This document shows, one piece after another, positions 11,239 to 21,933 of a DNA stretch of 64,000 bases (position 1 is the first letter of the stretch; the number at the start of each line of letters is the position of its first letter). Below the pieces are notes generated by a model that saw only the letters and a list, made by a program, of their open reading frames with translations, was not told the DNA's origin and made no database searches. Source of the stretch: Myxococcaceae bacterium JPH2 (GTDB lineage: Bacteria; Myxococcota; Myxococcia; Myxococcales; Myxococcaceae); the NCBI GenBank assembly GCA_016458225.1, contig JAEMGR010000017.1, forward strand, positions 1 to 64,000, in the 5' to 3' direction. The translations under genes were made by a program, and so were the position numbers.

Positions 11239-11319
11239 GCCCCCCTTTCGGATGAATTTTCGCCCCCCCGATTCCAGGGGGGAACGTTCCGGGTCCTTCC
11301 TCAACGAACGAGGCAGTGC

Positions 11320-11667
11320 GTGGCAGAGAGCTTTCTGATTCTGGCGCAGGCAGGTGGCGGGGGCCCGTTGCCCACCGTGGGATTCCTGATCTTCCTGGTG
11401 GCGATCATGTACTTCGTCATGATCCGGCCCCAGCAGAAGCAGCTCAAGGAGCACCGCAACCTCCTGGCGGGCCTGAAGAAGGGCGACGAGGTCGTCACCG
11501 CCGGCGGTCTGCTCGGGAAGATCCACCAGGTGGACGAGCGCACCGTGACGATCGAGATCGCCAACGGCGTGCGTGTCCGCATGCTCAAGACGTCCATCAC
11601 CGCTCGGGGCGGGGTGGCGGAGGGCGCGCCGGCCAGCGCCGACGAGAAGAAGAAGGAGGAGAAGTAA
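11320..11667 (+). CDS. yajC: Preprotein translocase subunit YajC
   Basis: 115 residues with one N-terminal transmembrane helix (GFLIFLVAIMYFVMIRP), then KGDEVVTAGGLLGKI, typical of YajC, and a Lys/Glu-rich tail. It is the small partner of SecDF and YidC in the inner membrane. The start is GTG 11320. The stop TAA shares one base with the secD ATG, so translation is coupled. Confidence 0.94.
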   Translation: MAESFLILAQAGGGGPLPTVGFLIFLVAIMYFVMIRPQQKQLKEHRNLLAGLKKGDEVVTAGGLLGKIHQVDERTVTIEIANGVRVRMLKTSITARGGVAEGAPASADEKKKEEK

Positions 11668-13439
11668 TGGACCGCGGCTGGTGGTGGAAGTTCAGTTTCA
11701 TTGTCGCGGTGACGCTGGGGACCATCTGGTTCCTGGTTCCCACCTACTACTCGTTGGTCGTGCTCGATCGCTCCGAGCGCAACAACATCGCCGTGCTGGA
11801 GCAGCGGCTGCCCAAGTGGGCGCCCCCCGCGAAGTACCGCCTGAACCTCGGGCTGGACCTTCAGGGTGGCATCCACATGGTGATGCGGGTGGACACCAAG
11901 ACGGCCCTGCAGAAGCGCACCGAGCGCCGCGGGCAGCAGATCGCCAACTTCGTCAACGACAAGAAGCTGGCGACGGTGACGGCGGACACGGATCCGGAGC
12001 GGCTCCAGCTGACGCTGACCGTCAGCCCCGAGAGCGCGATGGACGCCGTGGAGAAGGACGTCCTCAGCACCTTCGGTGACTTCAGCAAGGTCGGCCGCAA
12101 TGGCGACAAGCTGGTGCTGGCGCCGGACGAGGGCCAGATGACGCGCTTCCGCGAGGAGGCCGTGGATCAGGCGATGCTCGTCATCCGCCGCCGCATCGAC
12201 AAGTGGGGCGTGGCCGAGGTCGACGTGCGCAAGCTGGGCACGGACTCCATCCAGATCTCCCTGCCGGGCCGCAGCAACCCGGAGCAGGCCAAGGAGTTGG
12301 TGGGTACCACCGCGCAGCTCGAGTTCCGGATGGTGGATGACACCAATCCCCAGTTCTTCGCGGAGATGGTGAAGCAGCACCCGCCCTCTCCCGAGAGCAA
12401 GGTGACGCTGACGGACACCGAGGGCTTCCCGCAGCTGTCTTCGCCCAGCCGCGAGGCGCTGCTGGAGTACGCGAAGGGCAAGGTCCCGGACAACCGCCAG
12501 GTGCTGACCGAGTGCGTGGCCAACCCGGTGAAGAAGAACGACTGTCTGTCGTACCGCAGCTACCTGGTGGAGAAGGAGTCGCCGCTGACGGGTGAGAGCC
12601 TGTCGGGCGCGGATGCCTCCATCGGGCAGATGAACGAGCCCGAGGTGAACCTCGCGTTCGACGCCGCGGGCGCGCGCGAGTTCGAGAAGCTCACCGAGGC
12701 GGGCGTGGGCCGTCGCATGGCCATCGTGCTGGATGACAACGTGCACTCGGCGCCGCGCATCAACGAGAAGATTGGCGGCGGTCGGGCGCGCATCACCATG
12801 GGCCGCGCGGGCGCTCGCAGCTTCGATGAATGGCTGGGCGAGGCGCAGACGCTGGCGCTGGTGCTCAAGGCGGGCGCGCTGCCGGCCCCGGTGACGGTGG
12901 GCGAGATTCGTCAGGTGGGCGCGACGCTGGGTGACGAGCTCATCAAGAAGGGCAGCCTCGCGGCGGCGGTCGGTCTGGCGCTGGTGGTGGTCTTCATGGC
13001 CATCTACTACCGGAAGACGGGCCTCATCGCGGACGTGGCTCTGCTCCTCAACGGCCTGCTCATCCTCGCAGGTCTGGCGTTCTTCAACGCCACGCTGACG
13101 CTGCCGGGCATCGCGGGCTTCGTGCTGACGCTGGGCATCGCGGTGGATGCCAACGTGCTCATCAACGAGCGCATCCGCGAGGAGCTCAGCCACGGCAAGA
13201 GCGCGCGGGCGGCGGTGGACCAGGGCTACGATCGAGCCTTCTGGACCATCTTCGACGCGCACGTCACCACGCTCATCGCTGGCTTCATCCTGTTCTTCAC
13301 GGGAACGGGGCCGGTGCGAGGCTTCGCCACCACGCTCATCGTGGGACTGCTGGCGTCCCTGTTCACGTCCATCGTGGTGACCCGCGTCATCACGACCTAC
13401 TTCGTCCACGGCCGTAACGCGCAGACGGTGTCGGTCTAA
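11667..13439 (+). CDS. secD: Protein translocase subunit SecD
   Basis: 590 residues. An N-terminal membrane helix is followed by the YRLNLGLDLQGG motif, a long periplasmic P1 region, and five C-terminal transmembrane helices with the IAVDANVLINERIREE signature. With SecF it uses the proton motive force to help pull secreted proteins across the membrane. The ATG overlaps the yajC stop and has AGGAGGA upstream. An open frame extending to 11316 is antecedent out-of-context sequence over yajC. Confidence 0.96.
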   Translation: MDRGWWWKFSFIVAVTLGTIWFLVPTYYSLVVLDRSERNNIAVLEQRLPKWAPPAKYRLNLGLDLQGGIHMVMRVDTKTALQKRTERRGQQIANFVNDKKLATVTADTDPERLQLTLTVSPESAMDAVEKDVLSTFGDFSKVGRNGDKLVLAPDEGQMTRFREEAVDQAMLVIRRRIDKWGVAEVDVRKLGTDSIQISLPGRSNPEQAKELVGTTAQLEFRMVDDTNPQFFAEMVKQHPPSPESKVTLTDTEGFPQLSSPSREALLEYAKGKVPDNRQVLTECVANPVKKNDCLSYRSYLVEKESPLTGESLSGADASIGQMNEPEVNLAFDAAGAREFEKLTEAGVGRRMAIVLDDNVHSAPRINEKIGGGRARITMGRAGARSFDEWLGEAQTLALVLKAGALPAPVTVGEIRQVGATLGDELIKKGSLAAAVGLALVVVFMAIYYRKTGLIADVALLLNGLLILAGLAFFNATLTLPGIAGFVLTLGIAVDANVLINERIREELSHGKSARAAVDQGYDRAFWTIFDAHVTTLIAGFILFFTGTGPVRGFATTLIVGLLASLFTSIVVTRVITTYFVHGRNAQTVSV

Positions 13440-13465
13440 GCCGGCGCCGCGCACGGGAAACCGCC

Positions 13466-14635
13466 ATGCAGATCATCAAGCACAAGACGAACATCGACTT
13501 CATCGGCAAGCGCAAGCCTGCCATCTTCATCTCCACCCTGGTGAACCTGGCCATCATCGTGGGCATCGCCACGGTGGGGTTCAACTTCGGCGTGGACTTC
13601 GCCGGCGGCACGGTGGTGGAGCTGAAGTTCAACCACCCGACCACCGCCGCGGACGTCCGCGAGCGCGCCCAGAAGGGCGGCCTGCACGACGTGAGCGTGC
13701 AGGGCATCGGTTCCTCGGAAGAGAACGCGTTCCTGCTCCGCATGGGCGGCGTGACGCAGCTCACCGAGGAGGGCGCGGAGAAGGCCAAGCAGGCCATCCA
13801 GGGGCTGGGGCAGGTCCGCAACGTGTACGCGGACATGGCCAACGGCATCATCAACTTCCGCTCGGCGACCCCGCTGGCCGCCGCGGCCGTGAAGCAGGCC
13901 GTGGAGAGCACGGGCACGGGCGTGCAGGAAGTGCGTGACCTGGGCGCCTCGCAGGCGGGCAACGGCTTTGACTACCAGGTCGTCGCGAGCGGCATGGCGG
14001 ACAAGGTGTTCGCCGCGCTGGGCGCCGGGCTGGACAAGCCGGACTTCGAGCAGCGCCGCGTGGACTACGTGGGTCCGCAGGTTGGCAAGCAGCTGCGCAA
14101 CCGCGGTGTGATGGCGCTGCTGTACTCGATGTTCGCCATCCTCATCTACGTGGCGTTCCGGTTCGACTTCAAGTTCGGCCCGGGCGCGCTGCTCGCCATG
14201 GTGCACGACGTCATCATGGTCGCCGGCTACTACTTGGTGAGCCAGCGCGAGTTCAACCTGACGTCCATCGCCGCGCTGCTGACCATCGTCGGCTACTCGG
14301 TGAACGACACCATCGTCATCTACGACCGCATCCGCGAGGACATGGCCAAGTACAAGGGCAAGCCCCTGGCCGAGGTCATCAACATCGCGGTGAACGACAC
14401 GCTGGCCCGCACCATCCTCACCTCGGGCGTGACGGCGCTGTCGCTCATCGGTCTGCTCATCTTCGGCGTGGGCGAGATCTGGGACTTCGCCATGGCGATG
14501 CTCGTCGGCATCGTCGTGGGCACGTACTCGTCCGTGTACATCGCGAGCCCGCTGACGCTGTGGCTGGATGAGCGCGCGGCCGCCCGCGAGGCCCGTCACC
14601 ACGACGGCGCCAAGCACCAGCCCAAGGTCGCCTGA
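13466..14635 (+). CDS. secF: Protein translocase subunit SecF
   Basis: 389 residues with a first membrane helix, the GVDFAGGT motif, a periplasmic domain, and a C-terminal membrane block with VGYSVNDTIVIYDRIRE, the SecF signature. It partners with SecD 26 nt upstream. A strong terminator follows, so yajC-secD-secF ends here. Confidence 0.96.
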   Translation: MQIIKHKTNIDFIGKRKPAIFISTLVNLAIIVGIATVGFNFGVDFAGGTVVELKFNHPTTAADVRERAQKGGLHDVSVQGIGSSEENAFLLRMGGVTQLTEEGAEKAKQAIQGLGQVRNVYADMANGIINFRSATPLAAAAVKQAVESTGTGVQEVRDLGASQAGNGFDYQVVASGMADKVFAALGAGLDKPDFEQRRVDYVGPQVGKQLRNRGVMALLYSMFAILIYVAFRFDFKFGPGALLAMVHDVIMVAGYYLVSQREFNLTSIAALLTIVGYSVNDTIVIYDRIREDMAKYKGKPLAEVINIAVNDTLARTILTSGVTALSLIGLLIFGVGEIWDFAMAMLVGIVVGTYSSVYIASPLTLWLDERAAAREARHHDGAKHQPKVA

Positions 14636-14640
14636 GTCGT

Positions 14641-14714
14641 CCGCGCGACACTCGCGCGGCGCAACGTGAGGGCCCTCCTCCCGAGGAATCGGGGGCGAGG
14701 GCCCTTCGTTTTTT
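14641..14714 (+). terminator. Terminator of the yajC-secDF operon
   Basis: Two hairpins in tandem. The first is an 8-bp stem (CCGCGCGA at 14641-14648 with TCGCGCGG at 14652-14659). The second spans 14669-14705 with complementary arms AGGGCCCTC and GAGGGCCCT plus an inner stem, followed by six T residues at 14709-14714. The second is a classic intrinsic terminator. Confidence 0.85.
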
Positions 14715-14828
14715 CCCTCGGGCGCGATGCGTTTCTCGGCCTCGCGCAGAGGCTGCCGAGCGCGCGAGGGGGTGGCTGAACGCCTGAGCAGGAAGGAAAT
14801 GTCGTGGTAAAGGTTGGACTCCCTTCGT

Positions 14829-14847
14829 CAGACGTCTGAGGTACTGT
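14829..14847 (+). promoter_or_regulatory. Palindrome and -10-like element before recJ
   Basis: CAGACGTCTG at 14829-14838 is a perfect 10-bp palindrome. TACTGT at 14842-14847 lies 8 nt before the recJ ATG, with no Shine-Dalgarno. No good -35 at normal spacing was found. Possibly a leaderless, regulated promoter; weak evidence. Confidence 0.25.
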
Positions 14848-14855
14848 CCGCCGTC

Positions 14856-16568
14856 ATGCGGTGGCTGATTCCAGACGTGGTGGAGCAGGAGGTGGGCGCG
14901 CTGGCCGGAGAGCTGTCGCTGCACCCACTGGCGGCGAAGGTGCTGTTGCACCGGGGGTACCGGACGCCTGAGGCGGCTGCCGCCTTCCTCTCTGACCGAC
15001 TGGCGGACCTGCCGGACCCGTTCCGGATGAAGGGCATGACGGGCGCGGTGGAGCGCCTGACGCGCGCCCTGCGGCAGCGCGAGAAGGTCACCCTCTACGG
15101 TGACTACGACGTGGATGGGGTCAGCTCCACGTCGCTGCTCTACCTGTTCCTCAAGGAGCTGGGCCTCACGGCCGCGACGTACATCCCCCACCGGCTGGAT
15201 GAGGGCTATGGCCTCAACCTGGGCGCGGTGGAGCGCATCGCCGCGGATGGGACACGGGTGCTGGTGACGCTCGACTGCGGCATCACCTCCGTGGCGGAGA
15301 TCTCCCGCGCGAAGGAGCTGGGGCTGGACGTGGTGGTGGTGGATCACCACACGGTGCCGCCCACGCTGCCTCCCGCGGTGGCGGTGCTCAACCCGCACCA
15401 GCCCGGCTGCGAGTACCCCACGAAGGTGCTGTGCGCGGCGGGCGTGGCCTTCAACCTCTGCATGGGCCTGCGCAAGCGCCTGCGCGAGGATGGCTTCTTC
15501 GCCACGCGCAAGGAGCCCAACCTCAAGTCGATGATGGACCTGGTGGCGCTGGCCACCGTGGCGGACGTGGTGCCCCTGACAGGCGCCAACCGCATCCTCG
15601 TGGCGCATGGCCTCCAGGAGCTGTCCCAGGGGCGTCGTCCGGGCATCCGCGCGCTGAAGGAAGTGGCGGGCATGGACCCGGACGCCACCGTCACGGCGGG
15701 GCAGGTGGGCTTCCGCCTGGGGCCTCGCATCAACGCCGCGGGCCGCTTGCATGACGCGTCCCTGGGCCAGCAGCTCCTGTGCTCCGAGTCGCTGGAGTCC
15801 GCGCGCGCGCTGGCGGGCGTGTTGGACCGGGCGAACGCGGAGCGGCAGGGCATCGAGAGCGGCATCCTCACCCAGGCGCTGGCGCAGGCCGAGTCGCTGG
15901 GCGACGTGCGCGGCTTCGTGCTCTACGACGAGGGCTGGCACCCGGGCGTCATCGGCATCGTCGCCTCGCGCGTGGTGGAGCGCTTCTACCGGCCCACGGT
16001 GATGGTGGGCGTGAAGGACGGCATCGGGAAGGGCTCGGCGCGCAGCATCGAGGCGTTCCACCTGTTCGACGCGCTCAACGGCTGTGCCGACCTCTTCCTG
16101 CGCTTTGGTGGCCACAAGCACGCCGCGGGCCTCACCATCGAGGCGGACCGCCTGCCGGCCTTCCGTGAGGCCTTCGAGCGCATCGCCGCTCAGCGCCTCT
16201 CGCCCGAGGACCTCATCCCGCGCTGCAAGGTGGATGCGGTGGTTCGACCTGGAGACCTGGACGCCACGGCGGTGGAGTCGCTGCAGCGGCTCGGGCCGTT
16301 TGGTCAGGGCAATCCGGAGCCGGTGCTCGTGCTGCGGCACCAGGTGGCCCGTCCGCGCGTGTTGCCGGCGAAGTCGGGTGGTGGGGCGGGGCACCTCAAG
16401 CTCGCGCTGCTGGACGCGCCCGAGGTGGACGCCATTGGCTTCGGCATGGCGGACCGCGTGTCGCTGGTGGAGGGGCCGGTGGATCTCGCCTTCCAGGCCG
16501 GCTTCGACACGTTCCGCGGGCAGAGACGGTTGTCCCTGCGGCTCAAGGACGTGCGCCAGGCGGCGTGA
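14856..16568 (+). CDS. recJ: Single-strand-specific DNA exonuclease RecJ
   Basis: 570 residues of the DHH phosphoesterase superfamily, 5'-to-3' exonuclease on single-stranded DNA in recombination and mismatch repair. Seen: YGDYDVDG at 81-88 (metal-binding Asp), DHH at 163-165, GPRINAAGRL, and the DHHA1-type GGHKHAAG motif, then the C-terminal OB-like region. ATG 14856 gives the usual N-terminus; an upstream TTG at 14814 would add 14 residues. Confidence 0.95.
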   Translation: MRWLIPDVVEQEVGALAGELSLHPLAAKVLLHRGYRTPEAAAAFLSDRLADLPDPFRMKGMTGAVERLTRALRQREKVTLYGDYDVDGVSSTSLLYLFLKELGLTAATYIPHRLDEGYGLNLGAVERIAADGTRVLVTLDCGITSVAEISRAKELGLDVVVVDHHTVPPTLPPAVAVLNPHQPGCEYPTKVLCAAGVAFNLCMGLRKRLREDGFFATRKEPNLKSMMDLVALATVADVVPLTGANRILVAHGLQELSQGRRPGIRALKEVAGMDPDATVTAGQVGFRLGPRINAAGRLHDASLGQQLLCSESLESARALAGVLDRANAERQGIESGILTQALAQAESLGDVRGFVLYDEGWHPGVIGIVASRVVERFYRPTVMVGVKDGIGKGSARSIEAFHLFDALNGCADLFLRFGGHKHAAGLTIEADRLPAFREAFERIAAQRLSPEDLIPRCKVDAVVRPGDLDATAVESLQRLGPFGQGNPEPVLVLRHQVARPRVLPAKSGGGAGHLKLALLDAPEVDAIGFGMADRVSLVEGPVDLAFQAGFDTFRGQRRLSLRLKDVRQAA

Positions 16569-16571
16569 CGG

Positions 16572-16799
16572 CTACGCGAGTCCCCAGCGCACCCGACCTG
16601 GGGTCATCAGCGCGCCGGCCCGTGCCAGTTCGTTGAGGCGGAAGCGCTCGGCTTGATGCTCGAAGGCCCGGCGACAGCGCTCCGAGCAGAAGAAGTACCG
16701 ACGCTTCTTGTACTCGGCGGAGGGCTGCTCCTCCGTCTCGTCGAGCTGCTTGCCACACACGGGATCCCAATACTTCCCCTGGCCCTGCACGCCTTTCAT
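16572..16799 (-). CDS. Small YHS-domain protein
   Basis: 75 residues. DPVCGKQL, then Tyr-rich RRYFFCSERC and AFEHQAERF match the YHS domain, a short cysteine-containing module found in heavy-metal ATPases and copper-handling proteins. Metal binding is inferred. ATG 16799 has a good GGGAGG ribosome-binding site at proper spacing on the minus strand; a longer frame to 16841 lacks one. Convergent with recJ, ending 3 nt past its stop. Confidence 0.8.
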   Translation of the reverse strand: MKGVQGQGKYWDPVCGKQLDETEEQPSAEYKKRRYFFCSERCRRAFEHQAERFRLNELARAGALMTPGRVRWGLA

Positions 16800-16882
16800 G
16801 GCTCGCCTCCCACCTGGAGGGCCCGCGCCCTCCACACCCACGCCCCATCGTGATGAGAAGCAGGGGGTGTGCCAGGGCTCAA

Positions 16883-16902
16883 CTCCCTGGAACGCCAGGG
16901 AG
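16883..16902. repeat. 8-bp hairpin between YHS gene and outer-membrane gene
   Basis: CTCCCTGG at 16883-16890, loop AACG, CCAGGGAG at 16895-16902. It lies between the minus-strand terminator hairpin at 16917-16951 and the YHS gene. It may be a second termination structure or a leader element. Confidence 0.35.
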
Positions 16903-16916
16903 CGAGGAGGCGAGAA

Positions 16917-16951
16917 GGGAAGCGGCAGGCAAAAACTACCGGCCGCTTCCC
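16917..16951 (-). terminator. Terminator of the minus-strand metallopeptidase operon
   Basis: 10-bp perfect stem GGGAAGCGGC (16917-16926) with GCCGCTTCCC (16942-16951), 12 nt beyond the stop of the barrel protein on the minus strand, followed there by TTCTC. The A-rich loop is 15 nt. Confidence 0.6.
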
Positions 16952-16963
16952 TCGGGTGGAGCG

Positions 16964-17725
16964 TCAGAAGCCGACGCCCGCGCTGGCGCCCAGGTAGAAG
17001 TCATTGAGGTAGCCGCGACGCAGCCCCATGGCCTCCAGGCGGAAGGTGAGGTGGAGGTTCCCCTCACGGTTGAGGCTGGGGCGTCCGCGCAGACCCACGC
17101 CGTACTGCACCACGGGCTTGAGGCCGTTCACCTTCGTCTCGGCGTCGCCCACGGTGATGGAGGTGTTCTGGTAGGCGAGGCCGGCGCCGGCCTGGGCATA
17201 GAAGCCGAAGCTCGACTGGCCCAGGCGCAGCAGGTACGCGGGCGCCACCGTGAGGTAGTGGATGCGCGTGTCGCCGCGGATGAGCGTGGTGCCGTCGCTG
17301 AGGCTGCCGTAGAGCCAGCGCAGGTCCGCGAAGAGGGCCTCGTGCAGCGTCTCGTTGTCGATGAGGCGACCGAACTCCCAGGTGACGCGCAGGCCCGCCG
17401 CGAGGCGCTTGTCGGAGCCGTTGCCGCGAGCGCTGTCGAGCAAGAGCAGGCCGCCCATCAGCTCGGCGGCGATGCCGAGGTTGGGGTCGTCCAGGCGGGA
17501 CATCTTCTCGAAGCCTTCCTTGTCGTCGCCGTGCTCGGCGGCGTTGCGGAAGTCATCGGTCTGGTCGACGGTGCGGCGGCGCTGGGCGTACGGGTCCTCC
17601 GCGTCGTTGGTCGTGCGCGCGGGCTCGTCGTCCGGGTAGTCGTAGGGGGCGTCATCCTGCTGGGCCAGGGCGGGCGTGGCGAGGAGGAGGGCGCCGGCGA
17701 GGAAGGTCTGGAACCAGGTCTTCAC
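16964..17725 (-). CDS. Predicted outer-membrane beta-barrel protein
   Basis: 253 residues with signal peptide (LAGALLLATPALA). After an acidic linker the sequence alternates in a beta-strand pattern (e.g. FGFYAQAGAGLAYQ, LHLTFRLEAMGL) and ends in a terminal Phe, as outer-membrane barrels do. The family is not recognised. The start is a GTG at 17725, 11 nt after the metallopeptidase stop, so the two form an operon. Upstream in-frame sequence overlaps that gene and is not coding. Confidence 0.65.
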   Translation of the reverse strand: MKTWFQTFLAGALLLATPALAQQDDAPYDYPDDEPARTTNDAEDPYAQRRRTVDQTDDFRNAAEHGDDKEGFEKMSRLDDPNLGIAAELMGGLLLLDSARGNGSDKRLAAGLRVTWEFGRLIDNETLHEALFADLRWLYGSLSDGTTLIRGDTRIHYLTVAPAYLLRLGQSSFGFYAQAGAGLAYQNTSITVGDAETKVNGLKPVVQYGVGLRGRPSLNREGNLHLTFRLEAMGLRRGYLNDFYLGASAGVGF

Positions 17726-17736
17726 GAGGGCGGTCC

Positions 17737-19011
17737 TCACTGTTTGATGGGCATGCACTTGTTGCCACCAGCGGCGCTGGGAGGGCAGAGGTTGGTCCCC
17801 GTGAGCCGGTCGGACGCGATCTGCAGGTGGTCCATGAGCTGATTGCACACGGCCTTCTTCAGGTCCGTGTCCGTCAGGTGCGAGATGATGGGCTTCACGG
17901 CCTCGGCCAGCGTGAAGCTGTTCTGGTCGTTCTGGTACTTCTTCATCACTTGGTAGAGACCGGGCGTGACGGTGCTGTCGTCGTTGTACGCGGCCGCGAC
18001 GGCGCGCATCAGCACCTTCTGTTGATTGGTGGACTGTCCAGCCTGATAGAGCGCGGTGGCCAGGATGGTGCCCAGCCGGTACTCGTAGCCGTTGCCGGAC
18101 CACGTGGAGAGGTCCATCGAGTACAGGTTGTTGAGGAGCGTGGCATCCAGGCAGCGGTCGGCGCGCGCCAGGTCGCGGCGCTCCACTTCATCCGTGAACG
18201 GGCCCTCGAACGAGGTGGCCATGAAGCGGGTGTCGCAGCCGCTCTCCGTGAGGCAGGTGGAGCCGTAGGCGTGGTAGTCCGCCAGGCCCTCGTCCAGCGC
18301 CTTCACGATGTTGGCCCCGGGGCTCGGGCTGTCGCTGGCCCAGACGCTGAAGACCTCCGGGAGGCGCTGACCGCCATAGGCCAGGCGGTTGAAGACGTGG
18401 TGCGAGTACTCGTGCGCCATGATGCCCGCGTTGAGGGGCAGGGGCGCGCGCTGGATCTGATCGAACGGCAGCACCAGGAAGGCGCGCAGCGGCGAGTAGA
18501 AGATGGCGTTGTCCTTGCCCGGCTCCTTGCTCACCTGCGTCTGGATGAAGTCCGGGAAGTAGTGGACCGTGGGGGCCGGACCGAAGTCGGCGACCTTCAC
18601 GTTGGCCACGGTGCGGAAGTACTCGTTGGCCTTCTCCAGGTTGTAATACGACGTCACCATGTTCCAGGTGTGGAAGTCCGCGGGCCACAGGACGCCGCCC
18701 TGGTTGATGTAGCTGGCGGACACGTCGTGCCCCGACTCCTTGATCAGGATGTCCGGCAGCGTCGCCTCCGTGGCCGTGGCGAGCTCGGGGTCGTTCGGGT
18801 CGATGACGATGCGCGCGCCACCCTGGAAGTCGGCGATGGTGCCCTTCAGGCCGACGATGTCCTCGATGGTGGTGAGTTCGACTTCCTTGGGTGCGTACTG
18901 GCCATTGCTGGAGCGCACGAGGGCGCGGACCTTGACCGGCGCCGGTTCATTGGGCGCGCAGCCGACGGCCAGCCCCAGCACGGCGGCGGCGGCGGTGACT
19001 GTTCGGAGCAT
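17737..19011 (-). CDS. Lipoprotein zinc metallopeptidase (HEYSHH)
   Basis: 424 residues. Lipobox LAVGC with Cys18, so it is membrane-anchored outside the cytoplasm. The zinc motif H200-E-Y-S-H204 followed by HVFNRLAYGG resembles thermolysin/fungalysin-type gluzincins; the third ligand was not assigned. It probably cleaves extracytoplasmic proteins. Start ATG 19011 gives the signal peptide. A TAAAAC element lies 7 nt before the ATG on the minus strand with no Shine-Dalgarno, so a leaderless message is possible. Co-transcribed with the barrel protein downstream. Confidence 0.75.
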   Translation of the reverse strand: MLRTVTAAAAVLGLAVGCAPNEPAPVKVRALVRSSNGQYAPKEVELTTIEDIVGLKGTIADFQGGARIVIDPNDPELATATEATLPDILIKESGHDVSASYINQGGVLWPADFHTWNMVTSYYNLEKANEYFRTVANVKVADFGPAPTVHYFPDFIQTQVSKEPGKDNAIFYSPLRAFLVLPFDQIQRAPLPLNAGIMAHEYSHHVFNRLAYGGQRLPEVFSVWASDSPSPGANIVKALDEGLADYHAYGSTCLTESGCDTRFMATSFEGPFTDEVERRDLARADRCLDATLLNNLYSMDLSTWSGNGYEYRLGTILATALYQAGQSTNQQKVLMRAVAAAYNDDSTVTPGLYQVMKKYQNDQNSFTLAEAVKPIISHLTDTDLKKAVCNQLMDHLQIASDRLTGTNLCPPSAAGGNKCMPIKQ

Positions 19012-19092
19012 GGCGTCGTTTTACTCCGGACGGACCGGAACGTGTATTCCCCTGGGAGTGAAGGGACGCGGACTCGGGCGGGCTCGGATTCC

Positions 19093-19123
19093 TTGACGCG
19101 CTGTTTCCTCTATCCGCTATGGT
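19093..19123 (+). promoter_or_regulatory. Possible aspS promoter
   Basis: TTGACG at 19093-19098, 19-nt spacer, TATGGT at 19118-19123. The spacing is slightly long but both boxes are good. The leader would be about 40 nt. Confidence 0.35.
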
Positions 19124-19168
19124 GCTCCGCCTTCTTTCTTCCCCCCGAAAACCAAGCAGGCGGGTGTC

Positions 19169-20983
<1,815 letters not shown>

Positions 20984-21064
20984 GCCACGCGCGCGGTCGC
21001 TTGAGAGGGAGGGGGCGCTGCCTTACGGTGGTGGCCCCTCTTTCGTTTCCGCGGTGCCGCCGCC

Positions 21065-21694
21065 ATGGACCTCACGCTCTGGGCCGCCTTCACTCTCACT
21101 CAGTTCCTGTTCGCCATCACCCCGGGCCCCGCCGTGCTGCTGGTGGTGACGCAGGCGATGTCCCGGGGCTTCCGGGCAGGCATGGGCTCGGCGCTAGGCG
21201 TGCAAGCGGGGAACGCGGTGTACTTCCTCATCTCCGTGGCGGGGTTGGGCGCCGCGCTCGCGGCCTCGCAGATGGCCTTCAATGTCATCCGCTACGCGGG
21301 CGCCGCGTACCTCGTGTACTTGGGCGTGCGCACGTTCCTGTCCGCGGGCGAGAGCGCCACGCGCGAGCTGAAGCCGCCGCCGCTGTGGCGCAGCCCGTTC
21401 GCGCAGGGCTTCACGAAGCAGCTCGCCAATCCCAAGTCGATTCTGTTCTTCGGCTCACTGTTGCCGCAGTTCATCCACCCGGGGCCTCACGCGGGTTGGC
21501 AGTTCGCCGTGTACGGCATCACGTGCATCGTGGTGGAGGTCCCCGTGCTCGCCGTCTACGCGCGGCTGGGCGTGGCGGGTCAGCGACTGTCGAGTTCGGC
21601 GCGCGCCCTCGTCTGGCGTGAGCGGCTGTCGGGCGCGGCGCTCGTCTCCATTGGCGCGGTGCTCGCCACCATGCGCGGCGCGGCCCAGAAGTAG
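21065..21694 (+). CDS. LysE/RhtB-family amino-acid exporter
   Basis: 209 residues, about six hydrophobic segments, beginning LWAAFTLTQFLFAITPGPAVLLVVTQ, the family signature with ITPGP. The cytoplasmic loop holds GFTKQLANPKSILFF, also typical. It exports amino acids or related metabolites in the inner membrane; the substrate cannot be read. The start lacks an obvious Shine-Dalgarno. It follows aspS by 81 nt on the same strand. Confidence 0.88.
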   Translation: MDLTLWAAFTLTQFLFAITPGPAVLLVVTQAMSRGFRAGMGSALGVQAGNAVYFLISVAGLGAALAASQMAFNVIRYAGAAYLVYLGVRTFLSAGESATRELKPPPLWRSPFAQGFTKQLANPKSILFFGSLLPQFIHPGPHAGWQFAVYGITCIVVEVPVLAVYARLGVAGQRLSSSARALVWRERLSGAALVSIGAVLATMRGAAQK

Positions 21695-21771
21695 CGGCGA
21701 CCTGGCGAGCCCCTGACTGCTCGGAGGGCTGTCCTAGGGGGCATGTAATCCCTACGGGCTTTCGGCCCCAC

Positions 21772-21792
21772 CTTGGCGCCATGCGCGCCAAG
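21772..21792 (+). repeat. 8-bp inverted repeat, candidate activator site
   Basis: CTTGGCGC at 21772-21779 and GCGCCAAG at 21785-21792 with a CATGC loop. It lies 35 nt upstream of the sigma-54-type promoter of the RpoH-family gene. A dyad at this place fits an enhancer-binding-protein site; it could also be a terminator for the LysE gene, though no T-run follows. Confidence 0.45.
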
Positions 21793-21827
21793 TGGCTGTC
21801 TTGACTGGGGCTGGCAGGGCACCCGTG

Positions 21828-21843
21828 TGGCATTCCCCTTGCT
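21828..21843 (+). promoter_or_regulatory. Sigma-54-type promoter of the RpoH-family gene
   Basis: TGGCATTCCCCTTGCT matches the -24/-12 consensus at all the key positions: TGGCA, then TTGC and T at the correct distance. The start site would be about 21854, leaving an 80-nt leader before the ATG at 21934. It implies control by an unlinked enhancer-binding protein. Confidence 0.7.
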
Positions 21844-21933
21844 CGACATCCCGGGACGCGAGGAGTTCGGGTCACGCCTTGGGGGGCGTGAGTCGCGCGG
21901 CTGCGGCGCCGACTCCTCGAGAAAGGGAGTGCG

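Noticed and set aside
14457-16394. 645-codon minus-strand frame over recJ
   Set aside because: Shadow of recJ; the recJ motifs prove the plus-strand reading.
16964-18103. Longer frame extending the barrel protein upstream
   Set aside because: It would overlap the metallopeptidase gene by 370 nt; the GTG at 17725 gives a proper signal peptide.
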